10,919 nucleotides of DNA, from the NCBI GenBank assembly GCA_964414715.1, contig CAYPXN010000012.1:1-10919 (forward strand), given 5' to 3'. The DNA comes from CAYPXN01 sp964414715 (GTDB lineage: Bacteria; UBA10199; JADFYH01). Numbering within the stretch: the first letter of the stretch is position 1; every line of letters begins with the position of its first letter. The notes under the pieces were generated by a model. The model saw only the letters and a list, made by a program, of their open reading frames with translations, was not told where the DNA came from and searched no databases. This document shows, piece by piece, positions 7,430 to 10,919 of the stretch. The position numbers were made by a program, and so were the translations under genes.

Positions 7430-7783
7430 TTATTTTACAGGATATTGTTGTTTTACCAAATTATGTTCCAAGTAGGGTTTTGAACTATCCAAACTTACAT
7501 TCACCGGAGAAAATCCACCGATTTGAATGGAATTGGGCAGTTTGTAACCCACTGTCCAATTACCTGCCTGCATCCAAAAATATTGTTGGGTCACGGGATA
7601 ATAATAAACCTGCTGACCGGGATAATATTGATATTCATACTTATGATGGTGGTGATGAGATTTTTCACGATAACCGTGGGCAGGCGCCCAGGGTGGGGGA
7701 TCCGCAAAAACTTTGGATTGCTGAATAAACAAGGCCCCCAACAATACTCCTGAAAATATCAAATAACTTAACAATGAAGTCAT
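7430..7783 (-). CDS. Small secreted protein with His-run and Tyr/Trp-rich motifs
   Basis: I chose the ATG at 7783 because a perfect AAGGAGG lies 5 bases before it, giving 117 residues. An in-frame ATG at 7825, also with an upstream AAGGAA, would add 14 residues (MKKSLKNPFNKEVC) and cannot be excluded. A signal peptide or single membrane segment (SYLIFSGVLLGALFI) is followed by ADPPPWAPAHGYREK, a five-histidine run, and a Tyr-rich stretch. A pattern like YFWMQAGNWTVGYKLP then recalls short YxWxxGxW-type repeats of envelope proteins. Such DPPPWAPAHGYR proteins are widespread but unassigned. The histidines could bind metal, which is speculation. It sits between the GGQ-protein gene and the four-cysteine protein gene, in the same direction. 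Confidence 0.75.
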   Translation of the reverse strand: MTSLLSYLIFSGVLLGALFIQQSKVFADPPPWAPAHGYREKSHHHHHKYEYQYYPGQQVYYYPVTQQYFWMQAGNWTVGYKLPNSIQIGGFSPVNVSLDSSKPYLEHNLVKQQYPVK

Positions 7784-7842
7784 ACATACCTCCTTATTGA
7801 AGGGGTTTTTCAACGACTTTTTCATAAAAGGGTTTCCTTATT

Positions 7843-8253
7843 TTAATAATTATCTATTTTTTTACTTCGATACATCTTCTTTAAAGATTGATGTTTTTTG
7901 TTTTCCAACATTTTTTCTTTTGCTCTTTTAGATCTTTTTCTCTTTTGACGCCGAATTTTTTCGCGTTTTTGCTCTATTGCACTTCTCTCTCCCAGAATCT
8001 TTTGCTCCAACTTTTCGCAAAGAATCTTGCGGGCATAGTAGCGGTTCAGGGCCTGTGATCTTGTTTTCTGACACTTGACTTCCGTACCACTGGAACGATG
8101 AAACAGCACGACACAAGTCGAAACCTTGTTCACATTTTGCCCACCCGCTCCCGAAGAACGGACAAAAGTTTCCTCAAGATCCCCTTCTTCAATTCCCAAT
8201 CTTTTCATTTGGGATAACAGCGCCTGTAATTTTGCAGGTGAAACTGGCAACAT
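7843..8253 (-). CDS. GGQ-domain ribosome rescue factor (ArfB/MTRFR-like)
   Basis: This 136-residue protein has only the catalytic domain of class I release factors. SGAGGQNVNK contains GGQ at 37-39, followed by STCVVLFHRSSGTEVKCQKTRS. The codon-reading domain of RF1 is absent. The C-terminal 45 residues are strongly basic (KIRRQKRKRSKRAKEK), like the tail that ArfB inserts into the empty mRNA channel of stalled ribosomes. The pattern DLEETFVRSSGAGGQ with CVVLFHRSSG is closest in my memory to mitochondrial MTRFR (C12orf65) rather than E. coli ArfB, and to bacterial proteins labelled release-factor-like. The expected job is releasing peptides from stalled ribosomes. The start is as expected for the family, though its Shine-Dalgarno (AAGG, 10 bases away) is weak. 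It is head-to-head with prmC, whose product might methylate its GGQ; that is inference. Confidence 0.9.
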   Translation of the reverse strand: MLPVSPAKLQALLSQMKRLGIEEGDLEETFVRSSGAGGQNVNKVSTCVVLFHRSSGTEVKCQKTRSQALNRYYARKILCEKLEQKILGERSAIEQKREKIRRQKRKRSKRAKEKMLENKKHQSLKKMYRSKKIDNY

Positions 8254-8261
8254 TATTTAAA

Positions 8262-8273
8262 AACCTTAAGGTT
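8262..8273. promoter_or_regulatory. 12-base perfect palindrome between rescue factor and prmC
   Basis: AACCTTAAGGTT is a perfect 12-base palindrome in the 56-base gap between two divergent genes. Its right end overlaps a possible -35 for prmC (TTGATA, 8272-8277, with TACATT at 8296-8301). It also supplies the AAGG that serves as a weak ribosome binding site on the minus strand. An operator role is possible but unproven. Confidence 0.35.
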
Positions 8274-8309
8274 GATATTTTTACTCAAAACCCCATACAT
8301 TAGGGAATT

Positions 8310-9206
8310 ATGTCACAAGATTGGAACATTCTAAAACTTCTCGAATGGAGTACGCAATACTTTCAACAAAAAGATATCGAATCTGCCCGTCTCGACTCCG
8401 AACTGCTCCTTGCCCATGTGCTGGGCCTAAAACGGGTTCAACTTTACATGCAATTTGATCGCCCCTTAAATGAGGCCGAACTCCAAAACTTCAAAACCTT
8501 ACTCAAAAGACGGAGTGAACGAGAACCTTTGGCTTATATTCTGGGCAAAAAGGAATTTTATTCCCTGGAATTTGACATCAGCCCTGCTGTTTTAATTCCC
8601 AGACCGGAGACGGAGTTGTTGGTAGAAAATGCTCTCAAATATTTTTCAACTTCCCCCTCACCCCAACCCTCTCCCTCAAGGGGAGAGGGCGAAAGAAAAA
8701 TTCTCGACATCGGAACCGGTTCCGGCTGCATTGCAGTGAGCTTAGCAAAACACCTCCCTGAAGCACAGATTACAGCCATCGACATTTCACCCGAAGCCTT
8801 GAAGATCGCAAAACAAAATGCTGAAAAACATGGGGTGGAAAATCAAATTAGTTTTCATCAAGCGGATTTTCTTCTTCCCTCTTCCCTCTTCCCTCTTCCC
8901 TCTTCTTTCGATCTCATCGTTTCAAATCCTCCTTATATTCAAAGTGAGGAAATTCCCAAACTTGCTCCGGAACTTCAATTTGAACCCCGTTCCGCTTTGG
9001 AGGGCGGAATAGACGGCCTTGATTTCTATAAAATCCTTTTTCCCTGGAGCCTTGAACATCTGAATCCGGAAGGAAGAGCCTTTTTTGAGATCGGTTTTGA
9101 CCAAGCGGAAAGCCTTGAAAAACTTGCAACAAACACTGGATTTCAAAAAATAAATATCCTAAAAGATTATGCGGGCCACCCAAGGGTGATCCAGTTAACC
9201 AAATAA
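8310..9206 (+). CDS. prmC: Release factor glutamine methyltransferase PrmC (HemK)
   Basis: PrmC transfers a methyl group from S-adenosylmethionine to the GGQ glutamine of RF1 and RF2, raising their activity. The 298 residues contain an N-terminal helical domain, the conserved LIPRPETE, the SAM-binding GTGSG at 135-139, and the catalytic NPPY at 206-209. AGGG lies 5 bases before the ATG. It is about 20 residues longer than E. coli PrmC (277), and the excess sits at two repeat-derived stretches: SPSPQPSPSRGEGE (residues 115-128), encoded by a palindromic repeat, and LLPSSLFPLPSS (188-199), encoded by a 7-base tandem repeat. Both fall in linkers beside conserved motifs, so activity may be kept. 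It has been separated from prfA by three opposite-strand genes. Confidence 0.95.
   Translation: MSQDWNILKLLEWSTQYFQQKDIESARLDSELLLAHVLGLKRVQLYMQFDRPLNEAELQNFKTLLKRRSEREPLAYILGKKEFYSLEFDISPAVLIPRPETELLVENALKYFSTSPSPQPSPSRGEGERKILDIGTGSGCIAVSLAKHLPEAQITAIDISPEALKIAKQNAEKHGVENQISFHQADFLLPSSLFPLPSSFDLIVSNPPYIQSEEIPKLAPELQFEPRSALEGGIDGLDFYKILFPWSLEHLNPEGRAFFEIGFDQAESLEKLATNTGFQKINILKDYAGHPRVIQLTK
8653..8690 (+). repeat. C-rich palindromic repeat, copy A, inside prmC
   Basis: A 9-base stem CCCTCTCCC (8667-8675) with GGGAGAGGG (8681-8689) is preceded by CCCCTCACCCC (8654-8664). The same 11-base leader occurs, in reverse complement, beside copy B (9238-9248), and CCAACC is shared with copy C. In the prmC frame it reads without a stop. 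I recall that this type of repeat yields peptides like SPLEGEGWGEG in many genomes, consistent with a dispersed family. Confidence 0.75.
8874..8901 (+). repeat. Heptanucleotide tandem repeat (CTTCCCT)4 in prmC
   Basis: Four perfect copies of CTTCCCT lie end to end, with a partial fifth copy (CTTC) after them and CTT before. The unit is 7 bases, so each copy gained or lost would shift the prmC reading frame. The present copy number keeps the frame open. Confidence 0.95.
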
Positions 9207-9210
9207 AATC

Positions 9211-9257
9211 ACTCTTTCCCCCTCTTAAGATTAAGAGGGGGTGAGGGGACGTTGTGA
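9211..9257 (-). repeat. C-rich palindromic repeat, copy B
   Basis: The hairpin CCCCCTCTTAA (9218-9228) with TTAAGAGGGGG (9231-9241) is flanked by GTGAGGGG and ends in GTTGTGA (9251-9257). Read on the minus strand it aligns without gaps to copy C, about 34 of 47 positions identical by hand count. It begins 5 bases after the prmC stop. No T-run follows on the plus strand, so it is not a typical terminator for prmC, though its stem could protect the mRNA end. Confidence 0.8.
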
Positions 9258-9284
9258 ATCCCAAGTGCACTTACTGATCACAAC
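9251..9284. repeat. Concentric palindrome joining repeats B and C
   Basis: GTTGTGA (9251-9257) and TCACAAC (9278-9284) are exact inverted repeats. Between them, a perfect 10-base palindrome AAGTGCACTT (9263-9272) shares the same centre, with 5 unpaired bases on either side. The outer arms are the shared ends of repeat copies B and C. Confidence 0.85.
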
Positions 9285-9322
9285 TCCTCCCAACCTCCTA
9301 TTCATCTGAAGAGGAGGAGAAA
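9278..9322 (+). repeat. C-rich palindromic repeat, copy C, containing the murA ribosome binding site
   Basis: CCTCCT (9294-9299) pairs with AGGAGG (9312-9317) and TTC (9301-9303) with GAA (9308-9310) around an ATCT loop. A second complementary stretch, CTCCTCC (9284-9290), can pair with GGAGGAG (9313-9319). AGGAGG is the only good Shine-Dalgarno for murA, 11 bases before its ATG, so the repeat both provides it and can hide it. The copy is in opposite orientation to copy B. Confidence 0.75.
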
Positions 9323-9328
9323 ATTGTA

Positions 9329-10591
9329 ATGGATAAAATAGTCATCAAAGGTGGAGAAAAACTCGAAGGAAAGGTCAAAATTTCCGGATCAAAAAATGCG
9401 GCGCTTCCGATTCTTGCCGCCACGATTCTCTCCACCGGAAAAAATGAAATTACCAATGTTCCCGATCTTCGTGACATCTCAACCATGGGAAAACTTCTGA
9501 AAGACTTGGGACTCAAAGTAAGTCAGTGGGGCAACACTGTAAAAATTCACACAAATGGTTTTAAAAATCATATTGCTTCTTATGATCTCGTAAAAACCAT
9601 GCGTGCCTCGGTAGTCGTTCTGGGCCCCCTTCTCGCCCGCTTAGGAAAAGCAAAAGTATCACTCCCCGGAGGTTGTGCCATCGGTGCTCGTCCCATCGAT
9701 CAACACCTTAAGGGTCTTGAAGCCATGGGAGCTGACATCAAAATCGAACACGGTTATGTGGAAGCCACTTGCGACAAACTCAAAGGCGCTCATGTCGTTT
9801 TTGACATGGTAACCGTCACAGGAACTGAAAACGTCATGATGGCTGCCACCTTGGCGGAAGGAACTACCATTCTCGAAAATGCGGCTTGTGAACCGGAAGT
9901 CGTAGACCTTGCCGATTACCTGAACAAAATGGGCGCAAAAATCAGAGGCGCAGGAACTCCACGCATTGAAATTGAGGGTGTAAAAGAACTGAAAGGCGTC
10001 GAATATTCCGTCATGCCTGACCGTATTGAAGCGGGCACTTTCATGATTGGTGCTGCGATGAATCAGGGAGAAGTCATTATTGAAGGCATGAATGTGGAAC
10101 ATGTGGGAGCCCTGATCAAAAAACTCGAAGAAACAGGAAGTAAAATTGAAACACTCAAAAATGGAACTGTGAAGGTGACGGGTCCGAAAAAAATCCGCAG
10201 TGTGGATATTACCACCGCACCCTATCCTGGTTTTGCCACCGATTTTCAGGCTCAATTCATGGCTCTCATGACCAAGGCAGACGGTGTTTCAACCATCACT
10301 GAAACCATTTTTGAAAATCGTTACATGCATGTTGGAGAACTCATCCGAATGGGGGCTGACATCAAAACAGAAGGCAATCGTGCCATCATCAAGGGGGTTC
10401 CCGAACTTTCCGGTGCTCCCATTATGGCTACCGACCTGCGCGCATCCGCCTGTTTGGTCTTGGCCGCATTAAGTGCCAAGGATATCACCGAAATTTCTCG
10501 TGTTTATCACATCGACCGGGGCTATGAAAAAATCGAAAAAAAATTCAGGAAACTTGGCGCAAAAGTAAAAAGGGTAAAATTAAAATACTAA
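9329..10591 (+). CDS. murA: UDP-N-acetylglucosamine 1-carboxyvinyltransferase MurA
   Basis: MurA transfers the enolpyruvyl group of phosphoenolpyruvate to UDP-GlcNAc, the first committed step of peptidoglycan synthesis, in the cytoplasm. At 420 residues it is full length and starts MDKIVIKGGEKLEGKVKISG, normal for the family. The loop LPGGCAIGARP carries the catalytic Cys at 116, so it should have the fosfomycin-sensitive Cys rather than the Asp of resistant MurA forms. Other conserved residues are K22 in SGSKNAALP, D305 in PGFATDFQAQ, R371 in TDLRASA and R397 in HIDRGYE. It is preceded by the repeat-derived AGGAGG and followed after 1 base by hisD, implying co-transcription. No damage is seen. 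Confidence 0.97.
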   Translation: MDKIVIKGGEKLEGKVKISGSKNAALPILAATILSTGKNEITNVPDLRDISTMGKLLKDLGLKVSQWGNTVKIHTNGFKNHIASYDLVKTMRASVVVLGPLLARLGKAKVSLPGGCAIGARPIDQHLKGLEAMGADIKIEHGYVEATCDKLKGAHVVFDMVTVTGTENVMMAATLAEGTTILENAACEPEVVDLADYLNKMGAKIRGAGTPRIEIEGVKELKGVEYSVMPDRIEAGTFMIGAAMNQGEVIIEGMNVEHVGALIKKLEETGSKIETLKNGTVKVTGPKKIRSVDITTAPYPGFATDFQAQFMALMTKADGVSTITETIFENRYMHVGELIRMGADIKTEGNRAIIKGVPELSGAPIMATDLRASACLVLAALSAKDITEISRVYHIDRGYEKIEKKFRKLGAKVKRVKLKY

Positions 10592-10592
10592 T

Positions 10593-10919
10593 ATGAAAAT
10601 ACTTAAAACCAGTGATAAAAACTTCTTCAAAACATTTTCAAAAATCACTCAACGCTCTGAAACTTTGGCAAAAGGTGTCGATGAAGCCGTCGCCATCATC
10701 CTCAAAAATGTTCGAAAAAGAGGAGATGCCGCTCTTTTTCAATACACACGTCAGTTCGATCAATTTTCTCTGAATGCAAAAATCCTTGAAGTCACCAATC
10801 AGGAAATCAAGGCTGCTTATCAATCCATCTCCCAAAGAGATTTGGAAAATTTGGAACTTGCCGCAACTCGTATTCAAGACTTTCATGCTCAAATTCAACT
10901 CAACTCCTGGGAATACAAA
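10593..10919 (+). CDS. hisD: Histidinol dehydrogenase, N-terminal 109 codons (3' end outside window)
   Basis: HisD oxidises histidinol to histidine in two NAD-dependent steps, using zinc. The frame opens at an ATG 1 base after the murA stop and stays open to the window edge. MKILKTSDKNFFKTF, then VDEAVAIILKNVRKRGDAALFQYTRQFD, matches the conserved N-terminal part of the family (the IL.VR..GD.AL..YT..FD pattern). The catalytic and zinc-binding residues lie further on and are not in the window. There is no clear Shine-Dalgarno, so translation is probably coupled to murA. The murA-hisD pairing is a common arrangement in deltaproteobacterium-like genomes. Confidence 0.9.
   Translation, partial: MKILKTSDKNFFKTFSKITQRSETLAKGVDEAVAIILKNVRKRGDAALFQYTRQFDQFSLNAKILEVTNQEIKAAYQSISQRDLENLELAATRIQDFHAQIQLNSWEYK

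Noticed and set aside
8653..8901. CRISPR-like repeats in prmC
   Set aside because: There are no direct repeats of CRISPR length with regular unique spacers; the signals are one palindromic element and one 7-base tandem repeat.
9218..9248. prmC intrinsic terminator
   Set aside because: The stem is strong but followed by GTGAGGGG rather than T-rich sequence; it is better described as a dispersed repeat copy.
9251..9284. CRP-type TGTGA/TCACA operator
   Set aside because: The half-sites are too far apart for the CRP consensus and coincide with the ends of the two repeat copies.
9659..10255. 198-codon minus-strand open frame opposite murA
   Set aside because: It is antisense to intact MurA and Phe/His/Ser-rich, a typical shadow.

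Overview
The window looks like chromosomal DNA of a Gram-negative bacterium of moderate G+C. The housekeeping order rpmE, prfA, prmC, murA, hisD is one I associate with deltaproteobacterium-like lineages. That assignment is an inference from gene order and from small secreted proteins of familiar type; no rRNA or other phylogenetic marker was compared.

Layout. Bases 1-1653 hold the N-terminal 551 codons of a large unrecognised protein on the minus strand, running off the left edge. A minus-strand APC-type permease with a cytoplasmic stress-protein-like tail follows (1774-3798). It diverges from radA (3952-5316) across a gap filled by a long imperfect inverted repeat. A small basic protein of unknown function follows radA. 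Next come a promoter, a structured leader and rpmE (ribosomal protein L31), then a terminator-like hairpin whose U-tract touches the start codon of prfA (RF1). A block of three minus-strand genes (two small secreted proteins and a GGQ ribosome-rescue protein) separates prfA from prmC, the methyltransferase that modifies the GGQ glutamine of RF1. murA and the start of hisD close the window.

How the genes fit together. The right half is dominated by translation termination and rescue: RF1, its methyltransferase PrmC, and a third GGQ-domain protein head-to-head with prmC. L31 is also ribosomal. murA (first committed step of peptidoglycan synthesis) and hisD (last steps of histidine synthesis) look co-transcribed with a 1-base gap.

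Most unusual content. The prmC-murA segment carries three copies of a C-rich palindromic repeat. One (8653-8690) lies in frame inside prmC. The other two face each other as an inverted pair in the prmC-murA gap, resembling a REPIN-type doublet, and the second supplies the ribosome binding site of murA within its hairpin. prmC also contains four perfect copies of a 7-base unit, whose gain or loss would shift its frame. The rpmE leader, the prfA-proximal hairpin and the radA/permease palindrome are further candidates for regulatory structure. I found no CRISPR array, tRNA, rRNA, transposase or recognisable defence system.
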